From: Liolophura sinensis
Lineage: Eukaryota > Mollusca > Polyplacophora > Chitonida > Chitonidae
Assembly: GCF_032854445.1 (NCBI RefSeq)
Contig: NC_088295.1
Location: 73,872,028 to 73,936,027, forward strand
Length of the DNA stretch: 64,000 bases
Direction: 5' to 3'
Of the stretch, positions 30,211-41,370 are shown piece after piece (position 1 is the stretch's first letter; every line of letters starts with the position of its first letter). The translations under genes were made by a program, and so were the position numbers. Below the pieces are notes generated by a model. It was not told the DNA's origin. It ran no database searches and saw only the letters and a program-made list of their open reading frames with translations.

Positions 30211-31585
30211 ACGTCAACCCTCCAGCCTCTTCAAACTTTCTTCCATGCAAACATATATAGATGTGTAATGTACCTAACATGAAACCTTTTAGATGAAGAT
30301 AAAGGGGGAAACGACCGTACTGTTCAAATTAAATATCTCATTAACTGTATGAACTGTACGCAATTTCCGGATGTTTTGTTTGCACGAACATCGCACGAAA
30401 ACGATTACAATAATTTTCTTGGAGTTTTGAAAAAAAAATAAATACAAAGTACACTGTTCTTATTTCTGTGTGTTGGTATTTATGCTTTCCTTTGAACGGA
30501 TTATCTTGTACATTTTATCTTGGGATATGCAGCAAGGTTCACGAACAATGACCATAAAGGGAACAGTTCGGCCAAAGGGTTTAGCTGAACAGCAAAATAT
30601 AATTTCCTGGGGAGAATAGAATGGCCAATGTTTCTCTCAAATTGGCCGTGTTGAGTTTCCTATATTTTGGAGCATAAATGAAATGTGAGGAGATTGTGGC
30701 ACGTTAAATGGAGATTGTGCTGAATTATGACCTTAATATTTCCGATATCTACGCAGCAACAACGCCAGGTTTAACAGTTTCATATCATTTCTTCATAACT
30801 CATACATTCGAATCCGAATTGTCTTCTGTTTATATGGGTCATGCGATTTTTATGTTTCACCGCTGATAGTATAAAGGGGCCCGGGAAGAAAGACAGCAAG
30901 CGGTAAAACGGCTGATTTCGAAAAATGAATTATTCGTAGTGCAACACCTTGTGGCTATCTGCCGTGATAGAAGCCCTCTCCTAGGGCTAAAAACAAAAGC
31001 CAGCGCTGGCCAAATGATAAAAAGCCCTAGTGATATGTGTATGGTGATAAACTAGACGATTGGAAGCTTTTATTGCGGTGCCGTCGGTGATTTGACAAAG
31101 TGGCACTTGGCTGAATTGGCCTATTTTGCCAATGCTTGGTTGTAGACGCCGCTTTGATTTATGACATCTTACATAATATAACAAATCAGGGTTGACGTAT
31201 AAATGATAGAAATTAGGCGATGAGCGTTACGCTGAGTTTCCCTTAGGGGAATATGGGGCGATATACGTGTTAGTGTTAACCCCAATCTGGTGTTTTATGT
31301 TCATTTAACATGTTTTATAAAGTATTCGATAAGAATTAAATGGAAATTTACTATTAATCACAGACCAAAATCATTTTTATATTTCAAACAAAACAATATG
31401 AGAAAGTGCATACAATGGTAAAAACTGTAGTCGAAGTTTGCAGCTGTTATACATACCAAAATATTTATATTTCTAAAAATCAAAGGTTCATGATAAAATG
31501 CATAAGGTGGTAAAGTTAAAATTTTTAGAAGTAATTCAAACCAGATACGTTTCTATATATTCAAAATCAAAGCTTGTGTAAAAGA
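28156..31585. other. intergenic DNA, no gene seen
   Basis: AT-rich sequence with no supported gene. It contains the CT microsatellite described separately and open frames of at most 90 codons without recognisable features. Confidence 0.45.
30157..30208. repeat. (CT)n microsatellite
   Basis: About 50 bases of CT dinucleotides with a single TTT interruption near 30174. The RERERE stretch on the reverse strand is a by-product. Confidence 0.97.
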
Positions 31586-31697
31586 ACGTGTATTTTTATT
31601 GAGCAGCCAACATAGAAAAGCGTGTGTATTTTTATACAGCAGAAACATTATAGAAAAGTGTGTGTATTTTTATACAGCAGAAATCATTATACAAAAG
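31586..31697. repeat. tandem repeat, about 38 bp x 3
   Basis: Three consecutive units begin (c/t)gtgt(gt)atttttat and end agaaaag or acaaaag, at 31587, 31621 and 31659. The second and third units are nearly identical (gtgtgtatttttatacagca). The first is more diverged and slightly shorter. Confidence 0.85.
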
Positions 31698-33600
31698 GCA
31701 TGGAATAAGTGCATTACAGACCGGTGTTTGCCGAACTTGTGCAGGTGACCAATTGGTGGTATATCCCATGAGTCTGCTACTCTCACAACCAGCATCTGGT
31801 GAGAACTATACAAAAACCACACCTCCTCACATACGGTTTTCCCATCATCAGCGCTTTCAACTTCAGTCATCCTTCTAACATCTGTGTTTGGTCACCTGGT
31901 ATATAGGGCGCGCATGACCTGTGTGTACGTGTGTGTGTGCTAGGCATTACCGATATACAATTTAAATTAAAACCTTTTGGCCGTGACATAACTCTACATT
32001 TTTCCAGTTACGAAATATTTACCATTTTATATTTTCTTTTAGTTGAAAGTACATTTTCAAATTACAGCCCTCCGGTCTTTGGACGATTGAAATATTTTTG
32101 GAAACACTTTCCAAATAGTCATCGCATACCACCCTGCACAAATAATTATATAGTAGGCGGGTGCCATGTAATTGTTTATGGCTAATTCAAACCTTTTAAA
32201 CCAGTGTAAGATAATGGGACGTGAGTCTATATACACTTACGCCTTAAGACTGGAGTATGTTATATGCCCGCATACAATACGGAGCATAACCAAGTCAAAC
32301 ATCTTGACTTAACTCTCTAAAAACAGAGCGCCATTGGTAAAGAAGATATCCTGGAGTAATTAGTTAATTAATTAGCATGCCAATTATTGCACGTTGTTGT
32401 GTTTTGAATTGATTTTCGGGTTCATATCTTCCCAGATGTTAAATTAAATTACTATTAATTCCAAACAGTACAGTAATTTGCAAAGCCCTTATGAAGAAGA
32501 ACGCCAGTGGCAATTTTTTATTTCTCCGTTGTATTCAGCTTGTTAGCCACATTATTAAGCTTCGATTGCTTTTAATAGTTGTGCTCTCAACATTTAAATA
32601 AAGAATAAACGGGCTTAAGGACCATGGGTGCCAGTTTTACATACACCTACTAAGCTTATCTTCAAATATTTAGCTGGGTCTCTTTGTAATCTTGAAGCCT
32701 ATTTGCGTTTTGTTAAGTTAAGTGAAACACAAATAGAAAGACCCGCGCAGATTGCTATCGGTGTTAACAGCAGTAACAGCAAACTAATCGCACTTTTATG
32801 CGTACTTTAAACCATATATTGCTGTTCAAACTAGGTGGCTTTTTCTAATGAATGGGACATCTTTTATTATCTAATGTCTTAAAAGTCTGGTTTAGCCTTA
32901 GGCATCACACTGGACACACAAGCGCTGCTGCTGATTAACCGAATGAACCTATAATTATCTCCCCTTGCACACATGAGCCAGTCTCGCGCATCCACGCGTG
33001 AAGTTGCATCAGTGGTCGTTGACGTAAGTATGCATAATAAGCATAGCAGAGGAAAAGAATGTTTCTGTCATAGTCGTAAGCGAGCTCCTTGTCGGGTAGT
33101 TGATGGTTATTTTGTTATGACTCCATTCACACATGCCTCCTACCATGTACTCGGGTGACTAAGCAACATACAGTATATAAAACTGTTTGCATGCCTACAT
33201 AACAGGCGTCGTACAATGCTGCGGTATAGGTTTCTTCTAAATGGCAAGCCACTGCTTTCTCCTCCGCTGGCTTTAAATGCAATATTTGTTTGAAAATGGA
33301 CATAATGACTGACGCACAGATGTGATACATACGCTTATATCTGCTGAGTTCTGTTGAAAACCCCAGGATAATACCGACGTGGATCGAGGCTATATGCTCT
33401 TCTGCATTTGAAGTATTGTTACCTAAACAGACTGGCAAATCACACATAAAACTTTACCATAAAGAGCAGTTATATTTCATGGGTTTTACGGTCGCGTATT
33501 AATCCATACTTTGTATATTAAAATCATTTAGGCCTCATAAATTCTGGATTCATCTTTGGCTCAAATAAACTCTTTGATTCTAACACTATCACAGCAGAAA
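31698..33600. other. intergenic DNA, no gene seen
   Basis: No recognisable coding exon, RNA gene or mobile element. The longest frame (33127-33447, minus, 106 codons) has no domain signature. Confidence 0.4.
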
Positions 33601-33606
33601 GATTAA

Positions 33607-33954
33607 CCAATCGATTTAAAGGAGATTTGTCACGCACTGGGAAGTATGTTGGTTGCAAAAGAGACACGAAGTTTCACAACACAATGTAATGAATATTCAT
33701 TTTGTAGCCAAGGAACTTTATAGATATTCCCAGTGGGTTACTGTCAACTCGTGAACGATTCCGTATTCAATGCGGGAAATCTGGCCTGTTAGAGACGGAA
33801 GTCCGACACAAAAGACCTGCGCCAAGTGGGAAATAGAACACGCCGTTTGATTGGAGCACATCAGTCAATTACCCCACTACCGGCTTGTTACTCTACCAAT
33901 CACTAAGCACGGTTACATAAAGACGATACCAATGAACAGCGGAAATCCACCAAT
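33607..33954. promoter_or_regulatory. CCAAT-box cluster, possible promoter
   Basis: Five CCAAT pentamers lie within 350 bp: forward at 33607-33611, 33896-33900, 33929-33933 and 33950-33954, and inverted (ATTGG) at 33850-33854. Four of them fall within 105 bp. Clusters of CCAAT boxes are typical NF-Y promoter signals. The block is about 1.25 kb upstream of the microRNA-like hairpin and 4.4 kb upstream of the Hox start codon, so it could drive a primary microRNA or an upstream Hox transcript. I see no TATA box. Function is inferred from motif density only. Confidence 0.35.
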
Positions 33955-35186
33955 AGATGGTGGTTCTATAGAGCATGACAGTCACGGTGTCACCCAGTAT
34001 GGTAGTAAGTTGTAACAGTTCTCCATCCATCAGCGACGTTTAAGAATTTAAGTTAATATATTACGAAAACTATCCACTTCTGCTGAGAAGTCCGTATTTT
34101 ATTTTGTAGACAATAGGTTACCTCCCCTCGTTATTTTAACATAATCCAAAAATAACAGGTTGTAATCAATATTATTGGCCAAAGTATTTCGCGTGAATGT
34201 GCGTCATGTGTTTGCTCAGTTGGTATCCACTATTTTTATACTTACCAGTATTTTGGCTATATTTAAACCCTTTTTCCTTTTTCGTGGCAAATTCTATATT
34301 CTTGTACATTTTACATTATTGAAAGTTGACTGTAGTGTGTGATGTTGATTTATATAGGGAAATAGCTTTAATACATTTGCTTGACAAAACGCAAATAAAA
34401 AGTAATGATAAAAGAAAAAAACATGACAGAATTATTTGCGTTATTTTTTTCTTTTTGTACGATTGATAAAAATTTAACGCGGTTCTGTGCAATGGACGAG
34501 TTATCTAGATCAATGCCCAAATCCCGAGGCTAGCGGGTGTTTGGGGACTTGTTCAGTTTTAACAACCATTCGGATCTCGGTAACCCCCCAGGACTGGACG
34601 AATGTAAACCTATGTTTAGCCTAGTTAATGGCCATTGTATTGGTTCAAAATGAACACGATATGGGTGGGTAAAACGATTCGTGAGACGTCGTTCTTATTC
34701 CCAACCAAGGAGTATGTTCCCAGTTAATCATCTCTTGGTTAAAACTTTTCACTCAAAGCAGAGTAAATTGCGAAGACGATTTTCCGCCGGTCGTATAATT
34801 TTGGTTGTTGAAATTCATGGTTCTTGTTAACCCAGGCTAAACCCTTGAAAGACAGCCCACTGTAGCTGATTCATTAATGGCTGTGGGGCTCTGTTTTGAA
34901 ACTGGCAAGCCGCTAGAGTGAGTACGACACATTACAGTAAAACAGCACAAAAACTTGTAATTTTTCGTGCCAATAGATGCTGTACTTGTATACCTAATCA
35001 GCTGGTTTTAGCAAGGAGACAAAAAACTGTCTATATAAAAAGGCTACATATTTTCATACGTAGGCTTTCCTTTTTACTTTACTTTTGTATGCAATTTTCG
35101 CGATGGAAAATTGTAAACCAATGTTTTTCTTACTGAGGCATAACTTACAAATTGTCTTACTCATTCTGTTGTTATGGGTCACATAT

Positions 35187-35268
35187 CTGGTTGGTTGTTT
35201 TTACCCTGTAGAACCGAGCGAGTGTTTTAGATACCTCACTGTTCGCTTCTCGGGGTTGACATTACCAG
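35187..35268 (+). ncRNA. mir-10-like: candidate microRNA precursor, miR-10 family
   Basis: The putative mature 5' arm (35202-35224) starts TACCCTGTAGA and continues with ACCGA. It agrees with miR-10-5p at 15 of its first 16 bases, including the full seed ACCCTGT, then diverges to GCGAGTG. The arm folds onto 35237-35256. Base pairs are 203-208 with 256-251, 210-213 with 250-247, 215-219 with 245-241, and 221-224 with 240-237 (last three digits). That gives 19 pairs including two G-U, one C-C mismatch at 214/246, single-base bulges at 209 and 220, and a 12-base loop at 35225-35236. A lower stem, CTGGT (35187-35191) with ACCAG (35264-35268), continues the helix. The hairpin is on the Hox strand, 3.1 kb upstream of its start codon. 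Family membership rests on the seed, the arm and the fold. Processing has not been shown. Relatives with the same 5' arm start (miR-993) are alternatives. Confidence 0.75.
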
Positions 35269-35728
35269 CTTAAAATCAACATCATCTGAAATCCCAACTT
35301 TTTGACAAATATATCCGCAGAATTTTAGTCTCTGGAAGAGAAAATTTAAAATGTAAATATTTACATGTAATATATGTTATTTAAAACGAGCTGTATGGTT
35401 AGAATTTGTAAAAATTAATATTAAAAGGATTTGTTTTAATTTTCTAGGTTTATTGCAATAATTTTTTCAACAGACGCTTACTGTGTGTTTAAAGTAAAAA
35501 CTATCCCTTTTTAAAGAATTTTCATATGACAGAGATAATAAAATGGCTTAGATAAATAGTTAGTGTAAAGGTGGATAGCGAGTTTATTTAAATAAATACA
35601 ACATAAACAATCGAGTTATTTTGGAATTTTAGACATTTCCTTTAAAATGCAGAGATTTGTTAGATATCTTTAAAGTGTCACATGAAGTATGTACTTGATT
35701 TTTAAGATCGCAGATTTAAGCACCAATT

Positions 35729-36030
35729 TGAAAGTAGATCCATGCGGACTCGATCGAATCTCTCGAGGGAGATGGAGCAAGCCTTGTACGGCCAGAACAC
35801 ATCCTATACGGTAAATATAAAGGTTACGTGAGCGGCTTGTCTGCCTGCAGCGGAGGCTTGTCCCGGGCAGGGGAGATTGGCGAAAGCCCTTCTATAGGCC
35901 GGGGCTAATCGTGTATGAGGCGCCCTGGTCAACATCATAATTTGGCCGTCGTATTTGCGGAAGCTGCTCAATCCTTGACTTGTCTACAAATGAGCCAAAG
36001 TTCTTACCCCGCAAACAAAACCGTCCGTTA
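35729..36030. promoter_or_regulatory. GC-richer block between hairpin and Hox gene
   Basis: Against strongly AT-rich flanks, this block is rich in G+C, with runs such as cggcttgtctgcctgcagcg and ctataggccggggctaatcg. It may be a cis-regulatory element or hold a non-coding upstream exon. A gtaaat that could serve as a splice donor lies at 35811, after a short open frame starting at 35742. I cannot support coding. Sequence conservation would decide. Confidence 0.3.
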
Positions 36031-37900
36031 AGAGAGAAACAAATCACAATTCTAAATCTCATAGATTACCTTCATTGAGACGACATTTCAAAAAATTTAC
36101 ATTTTCTAGTGATAGCTAAAGCGCCTCAAATACCGCTAAAATTAAAAGATTTTACTCCATCACTCTAGCACAATCCGAATTCTAAAAGCGTGGAAATCAT
36201 GTGCATGCTAAATTCTCAGGTAGGTACTTCAGATCATCTTACCGGTGCTTGGAAGCATCTGTTTTTTTATTTCCATAGATTTATAACTCGAAACTGCGCA
36301 TATAATGTAAATATTACAGACTGTGTGATTTTGACAATGCAACTTGCAAGCAAATTTATGTTGGTTCCAAAATATTGCATAGCACCTAGAAATTAAAGGT
36401 GCTTAATGAACGACAAACTTGACGTAAAACCATTTGCAAAAACTAAAGAAGAATACAAGATAATTGGGGACCGAAAGGAAATTTTGCAACTGGAAATTTT
36501 GCAACTGGAAATTTTACAACTGTAAACTTGGAACATTTCCAGATCAACCTTGAAGTTAACATTTATTGGTAATCATAAATAATAATATACGATGACAAAT
36601 ACATACTTCACTTTCACAACTTTGTGGGCAAGAATTAGCGCTGTTTCTAAAACAACAACATAAATGCCTGAACATGTGGTAAAAACACTGGCTGTTAGTC
36701 TGTGATCGCGCTTTATGTGCTTAAGACCGATGATTTGTTTTAAACAAGGCGCCTGTGACACCAATACTTGTCACGATGAAAAAACTTATGTGAGAAAATA
36801 TATATTTATATGCAATTATTGCAATCATAACTGATTGTTCTGATATTAAACCTGAGATGTGTACAAAAAAGAACAATAGCTCTTATAATAATTGTGAAAA
36901 CTTCATTTACACGATAGTTCTATCGGATTTGGATTTAAAAATATAACACGTGTCATCTGTGGCGATTTTAAAATGATAAAATTTGTTGGGTAATTGAAAT
37001 TCTTGAAACGTAGAGGCTCTTAGTCAGTATTTTTACTGATAGAACAATTTCAAAAATGAAGCAAAGAGGTTGCTGATTGCGATTAACTGTGCTTCTCATT
37101 TTGCTTAAGTGTCAGTGCAACAAACTTTGCCCATGTTGTACATCTATATAGGTTTGCATTGTTATCTTTTAACAGTGTCGTAATGGCTGGAAATGAACCA
37201 AAGAACACCCGTATTATTACTAATATTCTATACTCTCAGCAAAGACGTGTATCAGCAATATCGTTCAGCCAAACCTTGAATGTTGTCATCAATGACTTTA
37301 ACATGGATGTTTGTATGTGTATATAATATGAACGTTTAAACTCAGGAAAATTTTTAAATTTAAAACCATATATTGTCTATAATAAAACAACCGCAGAATT
37401 TAAAATAGCCAAAATATAACACGCTTAATGTTGTAACAATATTTACAAATAAAAGGTCTGATTCAAGAAAAAGGGTTGAAGAGAATTTTTTTAAATAATA
37501 GATAAAATAAGTTCTTCTATTTGTGTTTTCTTCAAGCGCAAACGCCCGACTCTAAATAATTTAAGCTAGTGATCTGTGTTTAAATGTACTGACGAAATGA
37601 TAAAAAAATGAAATAACCTACCTTTGAGTTAATACAAACGTTACGAACCATTGTGCGCAAAATATCACAATAGGGCAAAGCTTTTGTTTTGCTTCAATAT
37701 AACACTGTGATACGTCAGTCAATACATAACCCTATTCAATGCCTTAAATACTGTTAACGAGAAGTTATTATTTGTTCACTGTTTCCGTTTAGCACCAAAA
37801 TATCGCATAAAAATGTCAGATTGGAAAGTGTCCTATCACGCGTCTTTAGAAAGTTATTTATTGTCATAGAAGGTATAAAAATCAACATCCACAGCCCTCC
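36031..37900. other. upstream flank of the Hox gene, no gene seen
   Basis: AT-rich with no supported exon. It includes a 15-bp x 3 tandem repeat at 36477-36524, described separately. Confidence 0.4.
36477..36524. repeat. tandem repeat, 15 bp x 3
   Basis: Three consecutive copies of ggaaattttgcaact (the third has one change, ttttacaact) start at 36477, 36492 and 36507. Confidence 0.9.
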
Positions 37901-38356
37901 ATGGATTCAGAATTGAATAGGTCCACTGAACACGGACCTCTCTGTGCCTGATCGCCATTTTGGTTCTATAGGCTTCAGAACTAGAACGGATTCTACCGCT
38001 AGCTTGATCACAACACAGGAATTGTTTGTTATTTGTGTTTTAATACAACAGGACACAAACTACGAGGTGGTAATCACTCTAATCCTACACGGAATTCCCT
38101 TACCTGGTAGGCTATCGGCCTTTGTTACGGGTCGCTACTTTCTCAAGCGCATCTGCTCTACCGTAGCTGAGTGCTGCGGTCCTGCCAGAGCCCTGCCCTT
38201 CAACACTTCTCTCCTTAAATTTGATTGGCTGCTATCGTAACACAGAACTTAGAGGAGAAGAATGATTTATTTTGGTGGAGTGAGAGTCTTCAATGCCACA
38301 AATCACTCGTTTCATAGCGCATGTACTGCCAGATAACTGATCATAATTTTCACAGA
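37900..38356 (+). promoter_or_regulatory. presumed promoter and 5' UTR of the Hox gene
   Basis: The 450 bp before the start codon become richer in G+C (about 38090-38260). They contain an inverted CCAAT box (GATTGGCTGC near 38223) but no clear TATA box, as is usual for Hox promoters. The transcription start cannot be placed from sequence. A 98-codon open frame at 37944-38240 lies in this block, has no recognisable features and is better read as non-coding leader or promoter. Confidence 0.4.
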
Positions 38357-39095
38357 ATGAACTCATATTTTCCAGCTCCATTTTTGGCGCAATATTCGAC
38401 TGACAGCACACCGCAATATGCTGCCGGCTACTGTTCAAATGGCTATGGACTCTTATCCTCGCGATTTTCGGACTCTTCCGGGGGATATCAACTACAAGGG
38501 TGTGCGGGCTACGCCGGGGTGACCGGCCAAAACTTGACCACTGGTTCGTTTTCCCCACCACCCAGATCAAACAGTGGCCTAATACCGGGATCCTCATCTC
38601 ACAGCGATGGTGGAATTTTGACACTGTCAAACAGAGTCGGGGGACAAGGGTCAGGCGACTCCAGGGTCCTGCCGAGTTCGTGTGGGGGTAGTCCCCACGG
38701 TGAGAAATCTTCCCCTGTACCAACATCGTTATCAGTTTCCCCTCGCAGGTACGGTCCAGTCCCACAGCGAGCACACAGTCAGAATCAGACGTGGGGAAAC
38801 CCGGGACTCGGGGATGCTTCACACCCCATCCCCACCCACGTCCAGTCCCACGATACCGGACAACTTACCCTGAACGGGCACCGAGAAGGCCAGCCCCTGG
38901 GTAGGGCAGAGGAACTTGATCTCAGGACAGCTTCGGTAGGACATTCTCCTCAGCTTCATTGCTCCCCTCTTCACATGCACGACGGACAGGCACGGCTACA
39001 ACACAGTTCCCCGCCCCAGACGATGAACGGTCTTCCCCCGGACCATGCTGCACAGGTCGATAACTCGCCCTTCTATCCATGGATGGGAATCGTTG
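38357..39095 (+). CDS. Lox2: central-class Hox gene, exon 1 (hexapeptide exon)
   Basis: Encodes residues 1-246 and the first base of codon 247 of a Hox transcription factor acting in the nucleus in anterior-posterior patterning. The chosen start gives MNSYF, the conserved Hox N-terminus. An in-frame ATG twelve codons upstream (38321, MYCQITDHNFHR) is less likely. The middle is low-complexity, rich in Ser, Gly, Pro, Gln and His, as in other Hox proteins. The hexapeptide FYPWMGIV lies at residues 239-246, with the YPWM core (240-243) that contacts PBC cofactors such as Exd/Pbx. Immediately after it, GTAAGT at 39096 is a strong phase-1 splice donor. The open frame runs on to 39322 without homology, which is read-through into the intron. 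A 196-codon frame on the opposite strand is a shadow. The symbol is tentative: Lox4 is the alternative. Confidence 0.9.
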
Positions 39096-39431
39096 GTAAG
39101 TATAGGGTAGACTTACTTCATAACCCAGTAAAAAATCAACACCTTCCCCGTAAACAGCATGCTGTAACTTGTAGCGAGAATGTGGCGGGTAGGGGTATAG
39201 ACCCTAGGGTAACGTGTACCTCCACATCCCGGGTAATCCATACAATTAGAAATATAGTCCATAAATGTATCAGAATAGGTGACGAATTGTCAGGCAAGAA
39301 AAACCTACAAGACTCCTTGTAGAAAACCTGTTTTGTCTCTACTAATACTTAGTCTACACTAACTAGGTTAAGGGCTTCGCTCTACCTTTAATATAAACAT
39401 GGCGAAACTAATGGGCCGCCATTTTGATAGA

Positions 39432-40085
39432 TTTATGACAGCTCCTCTCTTTTTGGGAGAGTCAGCATTTTATATACGCGTTAACACGCAAAGACTCAGT
39501 CATAAAATTTTATGACCCCCATAATATTTTCCGTATAAGGACTGTCCAGGTACTTGGGGCTGACGACGGACGCCTGTGTTTGTGATTTAATTATTATGTG
39601 GCCATATAAATTCCTGGTGAAGTCAAAAACGGCCTGGAGGTTTAAACACTGGACAGTCGCAGGCCTGCTGGACGTCATAAACTTTGTAAATAGTCATTTA
39701 CCATCATTATCAATTGACTGGAACATAAAATAGAGACGGGACAAAGGTCTGAGCGTACCCTGGCCGACTGACGGTGGGCCATTCACTGGATAGGGAGCTG
39801 TTTTAAGTGTTTTATAGCTTTACTTAGAGCCCGTCCTTCTACTGTCTTCTGTCAATCGGCGATTTGGTCCTCATAAAATTTAGTAGCTTTGGTGTGGTCA
39901 GCACCCTTCCTGACTTTGAAGTGGCCGCTGGACACCTACCCTGGGGCCGATAGGACTGTGGGTACAAGCCATAGCCCCCTATAGTTATTACCCTCTCCCG
40001 TCCATGCTGTAGCCCCATAAACTGTAGATTTGAAGCCTCTATTCTTCTACCCCCATCTCCTTGTCGTCTTCTCAAAGTTTATGAC
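39432..40085. promoter_or_regulatory. cluster of seven TTTATG(A/G) Hox/Cdx-type sites
   Basis: Sites on either strand: 39432-39439, 39499-39506, 39509-39516, 39674-39681 and 40078-40085 (all exactly TTTATGAC), plus 39870-39877 (TTTATGAG) and 40014-40021 (TTTATGGG). Two of them form a perfect 18-bp palindrome, GTCATAAAATTTTATGAC, at 39499-39516. TTTATG(A/G) is the core recognised by posterior Hox (Abd-B class) and Caudal/Cdx proteins. By base composition I would expect less than one such site in 650 bp. The position just inside the first intron suggests an enhancer under posterior Hox or Cdx control. This is inferred from motifs only. Confidence 0.45.
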
Positions 40086-41305
40086 GTGACAACCAGCATA
40101 AATTCCGTGTCTTTGAAAGCCTCTTTTGCAACATCTTCAGGATACCGCCTTCCAAAATTTAGCATTACAAAAGCATTTATGCTATAATATGCTGTGTGTC
40201 AAAAGGAAATCATTGTCAATGATCAGAGGTGGATTCTACACAGCAATGCCTTCTTTTAATTTATGCAAGCATTTGTATTCTTCTCAGAACACGCCTGTTA
40301 AAGGACTTCTTAAGAAGTTTCAGAAACACCTTCAATATCCTACAGTGCGTTGAAATATGGTCAGTGGGATGATTTAGAAGGTGAAAATCTTCTCACTTGA
40401 TGTATGGTATCTGCATTTACTACCACACTAACGTTTTTGTCATAAGTTTTGTGATTTTTTTTTGTTTTCATTGAAATGAGTATGGAATTTAATGGGCTAG
40501 TGCATTCTTTCGTAAAAGGGTTTGTTGTGACAAATTTGTCGGTTGATAAACACCAACCACAGAAATACATCTGGGTAAGTTTTCATTACACATGGGGCTT
40601 TATTTATTTTGGTTCTTATTATTATTTTTGCTAGCAGGGGATTTCTTTGCTCATCCTACCTACAAAATAGTCACCATTTTAGAGCAAAAATATCAACAAT
40701 CTATAAATGGGGCTAAAACTGTATATACATGTAAGTATCATTCATGCTAATCTATAGCAGTGTTTTCAAATTAACAGGGTACAAAAATCTTGGACTATAA
40801 AGAGTTTAACCTAAAAATAATAAGTTAGATACGCGTCGAAATAAGCCGCATAACTGGACCCTTTTTCATTAATTTGTATATGGAAAACATTTTGGGATAT
40901 TGTTGCCAGAAAGAAGAACTAATGTCAAATTCAGTACTGAAGAATATGACAAAATATGTGTATTTCCTATTACCAGATTAATTAGTAAACAATTTTATAC
41001 ATCACTTTAATCCCTTCATAAGACTTTCATCATTACAAATTATAACAGAACGCTTTTGTACATAATATACATAGCTGTAGTGATCGGCTCGGTGATGTAC
41101 ACATAGTGAACTGAAAAGTTTTACATAAACCAATGTATTAGCACAAACATTTCAGGACTGTATCTCTGGACAAGATTTTGTTATCATCATGCAACATGAA
41201 GACAAAGTATTAAAGTCGTGTGATTTGTTTAAAAAATTTTAAACAATGAAAAACCTCAATTTTGTTGATCAACATTTATGTCCTACATTCGACATAAAAA
41301 TTAAC

Positions 41306-41370
41306 ATATTTCTGGAGTGCAGCATAGTTCTGGAGTGCAGCATATTTCTGGAGTGCGGCGTAGTTCAGGC
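41306..41370. repeat. tandem repeat, 18 bp x 3.5
   Basis: Copies of ata(t/g)ttctggagtgcagc begin at 41306, 41324 and 41342, followed by a partial copy (gtagttcaggc). Lies within the Hox intron. Confidence 0.9.

Noticed and set aside
35742-35831. Short frame MRTRSNLSREMEQALYGQ... before a possible donor
   Set aside because: Too short, no homology recognised and stop soon after. Kept only as part of the G+C-rich block.
38321-38356. Upstream in-frame ATG for the Hox protein (twelve extra residues)
   Set aside because: MNSYF at 38357 is the conserved Hox N-terminus. The extra residues MYCQITDHNFHR match nothing I know and are better read as leader.
38232-38822. 196-codon open frame on the minus strand
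   Set aside because: It lies opposite Hox exon 1, whose composition is G+C-richer and stop-poor. It has no domain and is a shadow of the real exon.
39096-39322. Extension of the exon 1 frame past the hexapeptide
   Set aside because: A strong GTAAGT donor follows the hexapeptide, and the continuation has no Hox similarity, whereas joining to 50089 gives a complete homeodomain in frame.
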